Translations under genes and position numbers: made by a program
The notes under the pieces: model-generated
What the model saw: only the letters and a program-made list of their open reading frames with translations
Told to the model about the DNA's origin: nothing
Database searches by the model: none
Source of the DNA: Archaeoglobus sp.
Lineage (GTDB): Archaea; Halobacteriota; Archaeoglobi; Archaeoglobales; Archaeoglobaceae
Direction: 5' to 3'
Assembly: GCA_017656505.1 (NCBI GenBank)
Contig: JACDNU010000024.1
Span: forward strand, 1 to 36,400
DNA: 36,400 bases
Shown here: piece after piece, positions 9,145 to 16,937 of the stretch
Layout of the letters: the number at the start of each line of letters is the position of its first letter
Position numbering within the stretch: position 1 is the stretch's first letter

Positions 9145-10836
9145 TCACCCCATCACGAGCCTTTCCGGCTTTCTGAGCCAAGCCTCCTCAACGCCATAAT
9201 TCTGCCTCTGCAAGCTGTAGTATTTTTCGAACATCTCATTCAGATCTGAATCGATTGCTTCGATTGATGCATTTGAAGTTGCATCAACCCAGAACGTTCT
9301 TCCCCATATCTCCTTTACAAGCTCGCCATCTTTCGCGATAATCTCTCCACCCTTGATCGTGTAGGCTGAGGTCTTGAAAGCCTTGTAAACTGCCTCAAAA
9401 TCATTTGCAGTATCTATGCTGAGTGGATCGAGGTTGTAGATTGCAATATCCGCATCCGCTCCAATTCCTAGGTGTCCTTTGTTATCCATCCCCATTACTC
9501 TTGCGGGCAGACTTCTGGTCATCTGTATGATTTCATAAAGTGTTTTCTCATTGTCTATCGCAGCCAATCCGGTTGCTTTCTGCACGTAGGGGCTAACCCT
9601 CTCCAGCTCCTTCTCCCTCATTTTCTTGCTCATCAACATCGCCATGACGTATGGGTATTCTGTGAAGGGTCCACCATTCGGATAATCTGTGGATAGCACA
9701 ACTCTGTCTGAGTCGATCAAAAGTCCAAGCTCAAGTCCTATGGCCCACTGGAGGGCATGCACCGGATTCTTTGGCAGATAGGCTATTGGAACGATTCCCG
9801 CTCCTCCTTCAATCTCCGAATCTTTATTGCTCCATCTCGAGCCTGTGAGCTTATGCAACGTGAACTGGAAGGGGGCATCGCCTGTCATAGCGGTTGCATG
9901 ACCGAATATGGGCTGACCCATGTCGATTGTAATGTTATCGACGCTGTTCACGTATTTCGCTATCTCAGCAGCACCACTTGCAACATCCCTCCAGCTGCTG
10001 CCAGCATAGGCGTTGAACTGCACATGCGTGACATGTAACACCTGCCTTTTGTCATTGCTGAACTTTGAAGCGAGCTTCATGGTCTCGATGGTTGTCTGAT
10101 AGTTCCCGGGGGTGCCAAGATTGTTGCAGTGGAGATGGACTGAATGGCAGAGGCCAAGATTCTCCGTTTCCTGTATCAATCCGGTTATTATCTCCCTCGG
10201 AGTAACGTTGAAGCCCGGAACTTCATCGTCAAGGCTCTTGCAATTGCCACCATACATCCAAGCCTCAACACCGCCGGGATTTACGACCTTTACTCCAAAA
10301 CCCTTTGTTCTCTCCAGTGCCCAGGCTAGAAATGCCCTGAGTTTCTCCCACTCCTTTTCTGCTACGTACTTCAACACGAAATGCCAGTTTCCGAATACTG
10401 GCAGTGCTGCCTTATCGATCATCGGAATGGCGTCGAGCTCTTCATGCGTATGCAGAGCTCCTACAGGTGGTTGAGCAGCTTCGAAAGCTGTCGTATAGCC
10501 CATTTTAGCATATTCATAACCTATTGCTGGCGATGTTAGCAGAACTCGACCTATTGAAGCCCTGAACTTTCCCGCGATAAGTCTTACGGTTCTCATCTCT
10601 TCGGGCCTCATTTCTCTGCCCGTGTTGATCTTGCTGCCCGCTATGTGGGCGTGCATGTCAAATCCGCCAGCAACTACAAGCTTGTTGCTTGCATCGATGA
10701 CCTTGGCTTCCTTCACATCAACCTCAGATTCCTCAACGATCTTCCCCTCTTTGACGAAGATGTCCATTTTTTCAGCATTAATGCCGTTTTTAGGATCAAC
10801 AACAATTCCGTTCTTAATATGGAGCATATGATGCAT
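9145..10836 (-). CDS. fwdA: formylmethanofuran dehydrogenase subunit A
   Basis: 563 residues, full length. FwdA is an amidohydrolase with a two-metal centre that joins formate to methanofuran, giving N-formylmethanofuran. Visible are the metal-binding pair H62 and H64 (GGFDMHAHIAGS), the lysine region GFGVKVVNPGGVEAW, the histidines of HSVHLHCNNLGTPGNY, and the active-site Asp segment LSTDYPNGGPFTEYPYVM. The ATG follows GAGGTGAT, and the fwdB stop lies four bases ahead, so translation is coupled. In sulfate- or iron-reducing Archaeoglobales this complex runs mainly in the oxidative direction, releasing CO2 from formylmethanofuran; that direction is known physiology, not seen here. Confidence 0.97.
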   Translation of the reverse strand: MHHMLHIKNGIVVDPKNGINAEKMDIFVKEGKIVEESEVDVKEAKVIDASNKLVVAGGFDMHAHIAGSKINTGREMRPEEMRTVRLIAGKFRASIGRVLLTSPAIGYEYAKMGYTTAFEAAQPPVGALHTHEELDAIPMIDKAALPVFGNWHFVLKYVAEKEWEKLRAFLAWALERTKGFGVKVVNPGGVEAWMYGGNCKSLDDEVPGFNVTPREIITGLIQETENLGLCHSVHLHCNNLGTPGNYQTTIETMKLASKFSNDKRQVLHVTHVQFNAYAGSSWRDVASGAAEIAKYVNSVDNITIDMGQPIFGHATAMTGDAPFQFTLHKLTGSRWSNKDSEIEGGAGIVPIAYLPKNPVHALQWAIGLELGLLIDSDRVVLSTDYPNGGPFTEYPYVMAMLMSKKMREKELERVSPYVQKATGLAAIDNEKTLYEIIQMTRSLPARVMGMDNKGHLGIGADADIAIYNLDPLSIDTANDFEAVYKAFKTSAYTIKGGEIIAKDGELVKEIWGRTFWVDATSNASIEAIDSDLNEMFEKYYSLQRQNYGVEEAWLRKPERLVMG

Positions 10837-10840
10837 AATA

Positions 10841-12130
10841 TCACCTCAACCCGAGTTTCTCATTTACCTTTTCAAGCATCAACTCGAGTATCTTCTCGTC
10901 GCTCCAGTACTCTGTATCAATGATCTTTTTGACTCTAAATGGAATTCCATCCATTCTGTAGGCTGTACCTTCCGCCTCCAGCCCTGCCATTGCCGATGGA
11001 ATTACAACTTTGCTGATTAGAGTCGTCATGTTCGGAAACGGATCGATCTGGATAACTGGGATCTTCTTTAAATGAGCCACTGAAGCTTTCGGGAAGTGAG
11101 CAACGGGGTCTGAGGCTATTATAAGTGCTGCATCACAATCCCCTCTCTGCAAAACCTCGTTGGCAGCGAATTCGCCCGGAGAGAATCTCGGATAACCGCG
11201 GCTGAAATCTATCGCATAAGTATAACCAACCTCCCAAGCAGGAACGTCTCCAGCTCCTACGACGTTGTAATGCCCTCTCATCGGCCAAATGATCCATCTC
11301 GTGTGGCGGTTCAGGAGCTGAATTAGCTTTATGGCGTTCTCAACATTTCTATCTCTTCCTCTTGACTGGGTTACACCTAGGCCATAGAGTAAGGCTCCGT
11401 ATTTCGCGTTTTTCATGAGCTCAGCAAGCTCCTTCAGTTGCTGTTTGCTGACTCCACCAACCTCATCCGGCACGGCATCTTCTTCTCCTTTCACAAGTGC
11501 TCTGAGGGCAGAGATTATCGGATAATCGTAGCCCGGCTTAATTTGGATGAACAGATCGGCCATGTTAGCAGACTTTGTTTTTCTAACATCAACCACAACA
11601 ACTTTCCTGTCCTTCCTGTCTTTTATTAACAAACCTTTCGCTCGAACAGAATATCTTACTGGATGCCTTGGATGGGCCTCCATCGGATTGCTTCCCCAGA
11701 ATATCACGACGTCAGCTCTGTTCTTCACTTCACCTAAGCTTCCGCCCGGAACTCCCTCTTCTATCAAGGCCAGCGTTCCGGGGGCATGGCAAACGCTTGC
11801 ACACTGATCGTAGACACCACCGACCTTCTCTGTCAGAATAACTCCAAGTCTGATAGCTTCATTCACAGTTGACGCCCATCCGTAGAGAAGGGGTCTTTTC
11901 GCATTTAAAAGAATCTCAACGGCTTTTTCTATAGCCTCTTCATAACTTACTTCCTTTCCATCGATCATCGGGGCTTTTATTCTCTCCTTCTTGGAGAATT
12001 TTGCACTTCCGAGTTTGCAGAACTTCTTTCCTTTGTACTTCTCAACATCGAAAAGTACGTCATCGCAAACACTTCCACAAAAAGTGCAGATAACATTTGT
12101 CAGCTCTTCCTCTTTAGTTTCCGGCATCAT
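10841..12130 (-). CDS. fwdB: formylmethanofuran dehydrogenase subunit B (catalytic, tungsten/molybdenum)
   Basis: 429 residues. FwdB carries the bis-molybdopterin guanine dinucleotide and one [4Fe-4S] cluster and interconverts CO2 and formate. The cluster cysteines are C15, C18 and C22 (ICTFCGSVCDD) with C38 (KKFCKLG). The metal-ligand region is DQCASVCHAPG at 109-117; it has Cys where some methanogen enzymes have selenocysteine. The later segments VIFWGSNPMEAHPRHP and ASDPVAHFP match molybdopterin oxidoreductases. Two ATGs stand side by side (12130 and 12127) after GAGGTGAT, and the first overlaps the fwdD stop (ATGA), so both genes are translationally coupled. Confidence 0.97.
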   Translation of the reverse strand: MMPETKEEELTNVICTFCGSVCDDVLFDVEKYKGKKFCKLGSAKFSKKERIKAPMIDGKEVSYEEAIEKAVEILLNAKRPLLYGWASTVNEAIRLGVILTEKVGGVYDQCASVCHAPGTLALIEEGVPGGSLGEVKNRADVVIFWGSNPMEAHPRHPVRYSVRAKGLLIKDRKDRKVVVVDVRKTKSANMADLFIQIKPGYDYPIISALRALVKGEEDAVPDEVGGVSKQQLKELAELMKNAKYGALLYGLGVTQSRGRDRNVENAIKLIQLLNRHTRWIIWPMRGHYNVVGAGDVPAWEVGYTYAIDFSRGYPRFSPGEFAANEVLQRGDCDAALIIASDPVAHFPKASVAHLKKIPVIQIDPFPNMTTLISKVVIPSAMAGLEAEGTAYRMDGIPFRVKKIIDTEYWSDEKILELMLEKVNEKLGLR

Positions 12131-12498
12131 ATCACCTCTACAAGTTCCTTTACCGTTAAAACCTTCTCATCCGTTTTCTCTACGACCCCCTTTATCCCCT
12201 TGAACTGGGGCATTCCTGTGCCATCGGTGCTTGGATCGATAATCATGTTCGCATACGGCCCCATTGGTATGAATGCCATACCCTTCTGTAGATCCTTGTT
12301 CTTAACGGCAAAAACGACAACCTCTCCAAATTCGGTTTTTATCTTAACTTTGTCTCCTTCAGCGAGTCCAAGAGCGTTGAAGTCATCCTCACTAAGTTCG
12401 CAGTAGTTCACGGCTTTGAAGTACTCATCGGTTAACTTCTCCTCTACAGTAGCACCCTGGTCGAGAGTCCTACCAGAAATGATCTCCACCTCTATCAT
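12127..12498 (-). CDS. fwdD: formylmethanofuran dehydrogenase subunit D
   Basis: 123 residues. It is the molydopterin dinucleotide-binding domain that in other oxidoreductases forms the C-terminus of the catalytic chain and here is a separate protein. The segments SGRTLDQGATVEEKL, DFNALGLAEGDKVKIKTEFG and the GPYANMIIDPSTDGTGMPQ loop are typical of FwdD. It is the first gene of the operon fwdD-fwdB-fwdA-fwdC, with GGTGATACC before the ATG. The next gene, fwdB, starts within its stop codon. A promoter-like region lies upstream. Confidence 0.95.
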   Translation of the reverse strand: MIEVEIISGRTLDQGATVEEKLTDEYFKAVNYCELSEDDFNALGLAEGDKVKIKTEFGEVVVFAVKNKDLQKGMAFIPMGPYANMIIDPSTDGTGMPQFKGIKGVVEKTDEKVLTVKELVEVI

Positions 12499-12517
12499 GG
12501 TATCACCACATTAATTG

Positions 12518-12544
12518 ATAATAGGATTATTAGTTACTATTTAA
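12518..12544 (-). promoter_or_regulatory. fwd operon promoter region with inverted repeat
   Basis: Read on the minus strand, TTAAATA (12538-12544) lies about 40 nt before the fwdD ATG and could be the TATA box, leaving a leader of roughly 15 nt that holds the GGTGAT site. Between them lies the inverted repeat ATAAT-AGG-ATTAT (12518-12530), near the expected transcription start, where a repressor could act. Both points are inference from A/T-rich sequence. Confidence 0.35.
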
Positions 12545-12630
12545 CGATTTGTTTTTTTGATGAATTTTAGATTAAGGGTGATTAAGGTCTGAAGGATGGA
12601 GATCTAAGGGAACAAAAAACAAGGAAATTA

Positions 12631-13494
12631 TTAGGACCTCTTTAAATAGAGCTCCTTTCTCCTAGCTTCTAAAAGCAAATCTTCCCTTCCTAAAAATTCT
12701 GCTGCCGATATAACCTCTGTTCCAGCCTCCTCTCCCCGCTGAATGACTTGGCTAATTTTCTCCTTGTAATTGAGGTCTCGCGTTAGGTGATGGTCGACAA
12801 TCAGCTTTCTCACATTCGTTTTATCGATGAGCTCCATTAAATTCTCTATCGAGCTGTCAAGACTCTTCGCAGAAAATCGATATCCGAGCATGTAGGTCAT
12901 CGGGCCATCTATGAAAACAGTACCAGCATTTCTTTCCACCATGAATTCCAGCTGCTCTTTATGGATAGGACCTTCCACATCCGATGAAAAGAGAAAAGTA
13001 TCTCCATCATCAAGAAAGACCTCTATAACATATCCAAGCCTCGGGCCCGCACCATGGTAAACGGGTTTTGAGATAGCAATGTGCAAACCATCGAAATCGT
13101 AGCTCTTTCCGTCAGCGAAATCTATGTCGGTTACACCGGCTTCCTTCAGCCTTTCAAGGAAGTAAGCGGCCCTTCCAGCCTGACTTCTGTTGATCTTCTC
13201 CTTGGGATGCTTGAGAAGGAGTTTTTTCCCAACCAAGAGCTCAGCATCATCGGGATTGTGGTGGTCGTAGTGGTAGTGAGTAATTACAACGATATCGCTC
13301 GTCTTCAAAGCTTTTCTTATCTCGTTCATCAGCTCTGCCATCTTCTTGATTTCAAGCTCATGAGGTGGCAAACCATATCTTTTCGGTCCCAAGGCGACGC
13401 TTGGGTCGATCATTACGTTGAGGTTCTTCGTTTTGACGAAAGTGCACATACTCCTCGCTCCAAGTGAGTCGAAGGCGAGAGGGATTATTTCCAT
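12631..13494 (-). CDS. UPF0282-family metallo-beta-lactamase-fold protein
   Basis: 287 residues. The metal-binding motif is [12 protein letters not shown] (H73, H75, D77, H78). Further metal or active-site positions are [16 protein letters not shown] and the VDHHLTRD segment. The order and the N-terminal [20 protein letters not shown] fit the archaeal UPF0282 family of uncharacterised MBL-fold hydrolases. The ATG follows GGTGATGTT. It stands alone, about 130 nt downstream of the fwd operon start but on the same strand, so it is transcribed toward fwdD; read-through into fwd is possible. The substrate is unknown. Confidence 0.85.
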   Translation of the reverse strand: MEIIPLAFDSLGARSMCTFVKTKNLNVMIDPSVALGPKRYGLPPHELEIKKMAELMNEIRKALKTSDIVVITHYHYDHHNPDDAELLVGKKLLLKHPKEKINRSQAGRAAYFLERLKEAGVTDIDFADGKSYDFDGLHIAISKPVYHGAGPRLGYVIEVFLDDGDTFLFSSDVEGPIHKEQLEFMVERNAGTVFIDGPMTYMLGYRFSAKSLDSSIENLMELIDKTNVRKLIVDHHLTRDLNYKEKISQVIQRGEEAGTEVISAAEFLGREDLLLEARRKELYLKRS

Positions 13495-13555
13495 AACATC
13501 ACCAATTCACTTTTGAATTTTATGGATTAAAGATTTGTTACATCTCTTATTCAAG

Positions 13556-13573
13556 ATCTTAATTATCTTAATT
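13556..13573. repeat. 9-bp tandem duplication
   Basis: ATCTTAATT occurs twice head to tail, exact, in the 250-base gap between the divergent UPF0282 and DUF1284 genes. It belongs to a set of similar short tandem copies in this window. Nothing else was recognised in this gap apart from an unconvincing 29-codon frame. Confidence 0.7.
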
Positions 13574-13744
13574 ATACTTTATCGAACTAAAAAAGATGTC
13601 TCGTCGTAGCAATTCTACAACTCAATCTACCAAGGATGCTCTAATGATTTTCAGGTTCACATTAATTTTTCCGAGCGGTAAGTGATAATTAATAAACTAC
13701 TCAACCTCAAAGATTTTTTAAGATCCACTACAAAAAACTTAGAC

Positions 13745-14125
13745 ATGCATCTGAGAGCTCACCACTTGATATGCCTTCACTTCTTTAAAGGAGAAGGGTA
13801 CACAGCCGAATATGTGGAGAATCTTCGTAGTATTCTGAAGAGAGCAGAAAATGAGGGAATCGAGGTGATCATGGGGGCTGATGAGGTCTGCAAACCGTGC
13901 CCGTATCTCAAAGATGGAATTTGCGAGAAGGGAGAAGAACTGATTACCGAACTTGATCTTCTCGCCATGAATCTCTTGAAACTGAAACCGGGAGATAAGA
14001 CAACGTGGAATTACACAAGCCAGAAACTGGATGAAATAATCGGGATCTGGAAGAAGTACGCATGCTTCGACTGCGAGTACAAAGAGATTTGCAGCAAAGA
14101 TGAAAGATGGAAGGGAGAAAAATGA
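13745..14125 (+). CDS. DUF1284-family cysteine-rich protein
   Basis: 126 residues from the ATG at 13745. An upstream GTG at 13682 would add 21 residues unlike the family, whose members begin MHLRPHHL-like; here the start reads MHLRAHHLICLHFFKGEGYT. Two cysteine clusters follow: C49-x2-C52-x7-C60 (CKPCPYLKDGIC) and C107-x2-C110-x5-C116 (CFDCEYKEIC), with N-terminal H2, H6, H7, C10 and H12. Such a set suggests a metal or iron-sulfur site, but the family has no known function. The stop codon overlaps the start of the next gene (ATGA), so the two proteins are probably made together. Confidence 0.78.
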   Translation: MHLRAHHLICLHFFKGEGYTAEYVENLRSILKRAENEGIEVIMGADEVCKPCPYLKDGICEKGEELITELDLLAMNLLKLKPGDKTTWNYTSQKLDEIIGIWKKYACFDCEYKEICSKDERWKGEK

Positions 14126-14547
14126 GGATGATCGAGGAGATCATTGCCAGAGGACACCCTAATATAACCGCAAAGCACAAAACCACGCTTGAAATTACGA
14201 AGGAAGGTGAATTATCGAAAAGAGGGGACTGTATAATAGGCGTGAAGGCCGATAAAGGCATATCCGAGCTTTCGGAAAAGATTAAAGATTATTTAAAACG
14301 GGGCAGAAGTGCCAGGATTTCAATTATTCTGCCGGATTATGGGATGGAGGAGAATTTAACCGGGATCGGAGCGGAAAAGCTCTCTTTTACACACCCAACT
14401 GACATAGTAGTTAGGAAAAGCTCTTTTATATGCGGAAGAACTCTGCTGATTAAAGCCGATAAGGCGGCGATAGATTTGAGCAGAGAGATGGTTGAACTTC
14501 TTAAAGATCCCTCCACCTTGCTCATCTTCAGGATCGAAATAATCTGA
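14122..14547 (+). CDS. DUF371-family protein
   Basis: 141 residues from the ATG at 14122, which overlaps the DUF1284 stop codon and follows GGGAG at proper spacing; an ATG at 14107 is less likely. The sequence EEIIARGHPNITAKHKTTLE, then GDCIIGVKADKGISEL and the C-terminal segment after FTHPTDIVVRKSSF, matches the archaeal DUF371 family as I remember it. These are small soluble proteins of unknown function, with a conserved start GHPNI.TH.TT. No catalytic motif is evident. Coupling with DUF1284 suggests a joint role. Confidence 0.78.
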   Translation: MRMIEEIIARGHPNITAKHKTTLEITKEGELSKRGDCIIGVKADKGISELSEKIKDYLKRGRSARISIILPDYGMEENLTGIGAEKLSFTHPTDIVVRKSSFICGRTLLIKADKAAIDLSREMVELLKDPSTLLIFRIEII

Positions 14548-14681
14548 TTTTTGATTTTTTGATATTACAGCCATGAAAAATAATATTGGAGTAATAGTGA
14601 AGTAATAGCGAAATAATCTCATGCTAATCTTCAAATAATATCTTCGTAAGATTTTTATTCCGATCCAGAGGAAGCAGAAAG

Positions 14682-14846
14682 ATGCCGAAGGTCAGCGTTG
14701 ATATTCCGAAAGAGCTCTACGACGATCTCATGAAACACGTTGGCGAAGATAAGAAGTTCGTAAATCTGAGCGAGGCCATAAGAACTGCCATACGGAAAAT
14801 GCTCGATCAGCTCGACGAGATAGACAGAAGACACGGAAGGATATAG
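14682..14846 (+). CDS. 54-residue ribbon-helix-helix protein
   Basis: A short gene with ATG at 14682 and TAG at 14844. The start MPKVSVDIPKELYDDLMKHV is a ribbon strand followed by helix 1, and LSEAIRTAIRKMLDQLDEID gives the second helix, the full ribbon-helix-helix fold in minimal length. GAGG lies 10 bases before the ATG. It sits between the DUF371 gene and the YhhQ transporter on the same strand, 37 nt before the latter, so it may be an autoregulator of a small operon. It could also be an orphan antitoxin, but no PIN or other toxin gene follows. Confidence 0.75.
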   Translation: MPKVSVDIPKELYDDLMKHVGEDKKFVNLSEAIRTAIRKMLDQLDEIDRRHGRI

Positions 14847-14883
14847 AATAAAAGGATAAATAAAGGAATCTGGGAGGTGAAAC

Positions 14884-15618
14884 ATGGTAATTTCCGAATT
14901 CATAATATGGGTTCTTGCAACACTGGGTATTATCACTCTAATAGCAATCCTAGCCGAGAAATTCGGGGTAGAGATTGCCATTGGGATTTACGCAGCCTTA
15001 ACTGTGATAGCCAACATAATCGCAGTTAAGGTTATAGCTGTAGGGGAGGTTCCTCTCATAGGCTTAATAGTAGGGCCCGCTGGTGTGATAGTTTATGCTT
15101 CAACCTTTCTGGTAACAGATATTCTCACAGAGCTGTACGGTAAGGAATACGGAAAAAAAGCAGTTATAACAGGTTTTGCAGCAAATATCGTCGCTATAAT
15201 TTCGATTTTAATCGCTCTCAAGTGGACTCCCGCCCCCTTTGTTTCCGCAGAATTCGAGCAGAGCTTTGAAAGTGTTCTCGGCCTAGCACCAAGAATTGTC
15301 ATCGCATCGATAATCGCATACGTAATTTCCCAGACACACGACGTTTACGCTTTCCACTTCTGGAAGCAAAAGACAAGAGGTAGATTCCTCTGGTTCAGGA
15401 ATAACGCATCTACCATGGTTTCGCAGCTCATAGACACCGTAATATTCATAACGATAGCCTTCTACGGTATCTTCGGTACCGACCAAATTCTTTCCTTGAT
15501 CGTTGGGCAGTACATTCTTAAGCTGATTATCGCAGCAGTCGACACGCCTTTCATGTATCTGGCCGTAGGAGTGTGGAGAGTCCTTGGGAAGGAAAAGGTT
15601 GCCGTGAAGGCTGTCTGA
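14884..15618 (+). CDS. yhhQ: queuosine/archaeosine precursor transporter, YhhQ family
   Basis: 244 residues, ATG after GGGAGGTGAA. Six or seven hydrophobic segments span the chain. Family motifs (DUF165/VUT) are VTDILTELYGKEYGKKA at the second or third loop, SQTHDVYAFHFWKQKTRG and LWFRNNASTMVSQLIDT. Bacterial members take up 7-deazaguanine precursors such as preQ0. In Archaea preQ0 feeds archaeosine in tRNA, so uptake of that base is the likely job, but the substrate here is inference. It follows a 54-residue ribbon-helix-helix gene. Confidence 0.9.
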   Translation: MVISEFIIWVLATLGIITLIAILAEKFGVEIAIGIYAALTVIANIIAVKVIAVGEVPLIGLIVGPAGVIVYASTFLVTDILTELYGKEYGKKAVITGFAANIVAIISILIALKWTPAPFVSAEFEQSFESVLGLAPRIVIASIIAYVISQTHDVYAFHFWKQKTRGRFLWFRNNASTMVSQLIDTVIFITIAFYGIFGTDQILSLIVGQYILKLIIAAVDTPFMYLAVGVWRVLGKEKVAVKAV

Positions 15619-15665
15619 GAATAGCCGAGTTTAGTAGTTGGGTTTATAGTCTTTTAGGTTCGATT

Positions 15666-15701
15666 AATTTTAATTTAAGTTTAAATTTTAATTTAAGTTT
15701 A
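15666..15701. repeat. 18-bp tandem duplication
   Basis: An 18-base unit beginning AATTTTAATTTAAG is repeated exactly, head to tail (15666-15683 and 15684-15701). It lies between the convergent YhhQ and MBL-fold genes, where both transcripts end. The T-rich unit could help termination on one strand. Confidence 0.8.
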
Positions 15702-15735
15702 CTCAATTAATTTTTATCTCAGTCTTGCCCACCTC

Positions 15736-16671
15736 TCACCTCATTCCCTCACTCATCACATCCAGATCTCTCAAGAGACTATAATCCCTGTCCAGCAGAT
15801 CAAGGAGAGACTCGGCTGGCCTCCCGTGATAGAATATAACATGTTCAGGATCGCAGTGATCGATCATCGCCAGAATTCCCAAAAAGTCAAGATGGTCGCT
15901 TACAACTATCCGTGGCCATCTGTAGAAATTCTGGGCAGTTAGGATGAATCTTCTTCCTCTGGATTCATAGAGCTCTTTAGGAGAAACCAGATTGACCTCT
16001 GCCTCATTCGAGATTTCTATCCCAAAAATCTCGCAGAGTTTTGAAATTTTAGGGGTTGCATTTACAGCATATCCGTTTTCATTGAGGATTTTAGCGGCCC
16101 TCTGAGCTTTTCCAACTGGATAAACGCCAAAAGTAGAACTCTCAGCGTTCTCTATCATTTTTTCAATTTCATCTTCAAAAACGAAGTCCGGCCTGCCGTA
16201 GGTGGCCTCGGTTATGAGAACATCACATTTTGGAAGGGAGGAGAAATCCTTCACATCCCCAGTCACGAGAACCTTGCAATCTGATTCGAGCAAAAAGGCT
16301 GAAGAGCCGAAGATGTGTTCGGTTGGGTAGGTTCTAATCCTAATCCCGGCGAGCTCGAGCTTCTCACCCAAATTAAAAGTTCTGCCTCTAAAGTCCCTTC
16401 CGGTTGTCGCTGATAAAATCTTGGCCGTTTCAAGAGAGGCAACTGCATTCCCATTTCCAAGGTTGTTCTGGCCGTAATGATCCGAGTGGGCGTGGGTTAT
16501 AAGGTTATAGAATTCATAGTCCTCTTGCGGAAGGCCTTTGTAGCTATCCACATGAAAGTCCACTACCACATTCGAGTTGAACCTCAGGCTGAGATGGGGT
16601 TTCACACCCCTTTTCCCTTTCCTGCGAAAGGGAAGGAAACCAAAGTTTTCGAGAAATTCGAGGGAATTCAT
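15736..16671 (-). CDS. metallo-beta-lactamase-fold exonuclease-like protein
   Basis: 311 residues. The metal-binding motif is ITHAHSDHYGQN (H60, H62, D64, H65). The later motifs TEHIFGSSAF, VTGDVKDF and VVSDHLDFLG fall where the beta-CASP-like and SNM1/Cft2-type nucleases have theirs. I therefore call it a putative nuclease for DNA repair or RNA processing; the exact substrate is open. No ribosome binding site precedes the ATG, and the start lies right beside an 18-bp inverted repeat, so the transcript may be leaderless. Confidence 0.82.
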   Translation of the reverse strand: MNSLEFLENFGFLPFRRKGKRGVKPHLSLRFNSNVVVDFHVDSYKGLPQEDYEFYNLITHAHSDHYGQNNLGNGNAVASLETAKILSATTGRDFRGRTFNLGEKLELAGIRIRTYPTEHIFGSSAFLLESDCKVLVTGDVKDFSSLPKCDVLITEATYGRPDFVFEDEIEKMIENAESSTFGVYPVGKAQRAAKILNENGYAVNATPKISKLCEIFGIEISNEAEVNLVSPKELYESRGRRFILTAQNFYRWPRIVVSDHLDFLGILAMIDHCDPEHVIFYHGRPAESLLDLLDRDYSLLRDLDVMSEGMR

Positions 16672-16675
16672 TCGT

Positions 16676-16693
16676 TTAATCAGATTTGATTAA
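16676..16693. promoter_or_regulatory. inverted repeat at the start of the MBL-fold gene
   Basis: TTAATCA-GATT-TGATTAA is a perfect 7-bp inverted repeat with a 4-base spacer, ending four bases before the start codon at 16671. If the transcript is leaderless, a protein bound here would cover the transcription start. It is a candidate operator. Confidence 0.4.
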
Positions 16694-16709
16694 TGCTTAT
16701 TTGCTTATT
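16694..16709. repeat. 8-bp tandem duplication
   Basis: TGCTTATT occurs twice without a gap, directly upstream of the inverted repeat. It is part of the window-wide set of short tandem copies. Confidence 0.5.
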
Positions 16710-16732
16710 CTCAAAATTTTTCCGCATTCAAA

Positions 16733-16933
16733 CTATTCGACGTCAACCCGCTTTATCTCCTTCTTTTTTGGAGCCAGAGTTTCCTCAAGTTTGTCAACCT
16801 TTTCAATCTGATAATCAATCGCCTTCTTGAGAGCGAGCAGAAATTCTCTGTAGGATTGGAAAAGATGTCTTCTGATTTCCGCTGGACAAATTTCGTCCAC
16901 CTCAGGCAGCTTTATTTTTATCTCCTTCGCCAT
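16733..16933 (-). CDS. 66-residue helical protein next to the ArsA/Get3 ATPase
   Basis: I do not recognise a named family. The ATG follows AGGTGAGACG, which overlaps the stop codon of the upstream ATPase gene (4 nt apart), so it is translated with it. After a short start (KEIKIKLPEVDEICPAEI) the chain is one long amphipathic helix (HLFQSYREFLLALKKAIDYQ, then IEKVDKLEETL) and a basic tail. A coiled-coil adaptor or a cofactor of the ATPase is a reasonable guess from position only. Confidence 0.7.
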   Translation of the reverse strand: MAKEIKIKLPEVDEICPAEIRRHLFQSYREFLLALKKAIDYQIEKVDKLEETLAPKKKEIKRVDVE

Positions 16934-16937
16934 CGTC

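Noticed and set aside
13596-13685. A 29-codon plus-strand frame (start MSRRSNSTTQSTK) between the UPF0282 and DUF1284 genes
   Set aside because: No ribosome binding site, no recognisable fold pattern, and it ends inside the upstream alternative start of DUF1284. It could be chance.
15655-15670. GGTTCGATTA-like sequence as a tRNA T-loop
   Set aside because: No matching acceptor stem, D-loop or anticodon stem around it. The region is A/T-rich repeat DNA.
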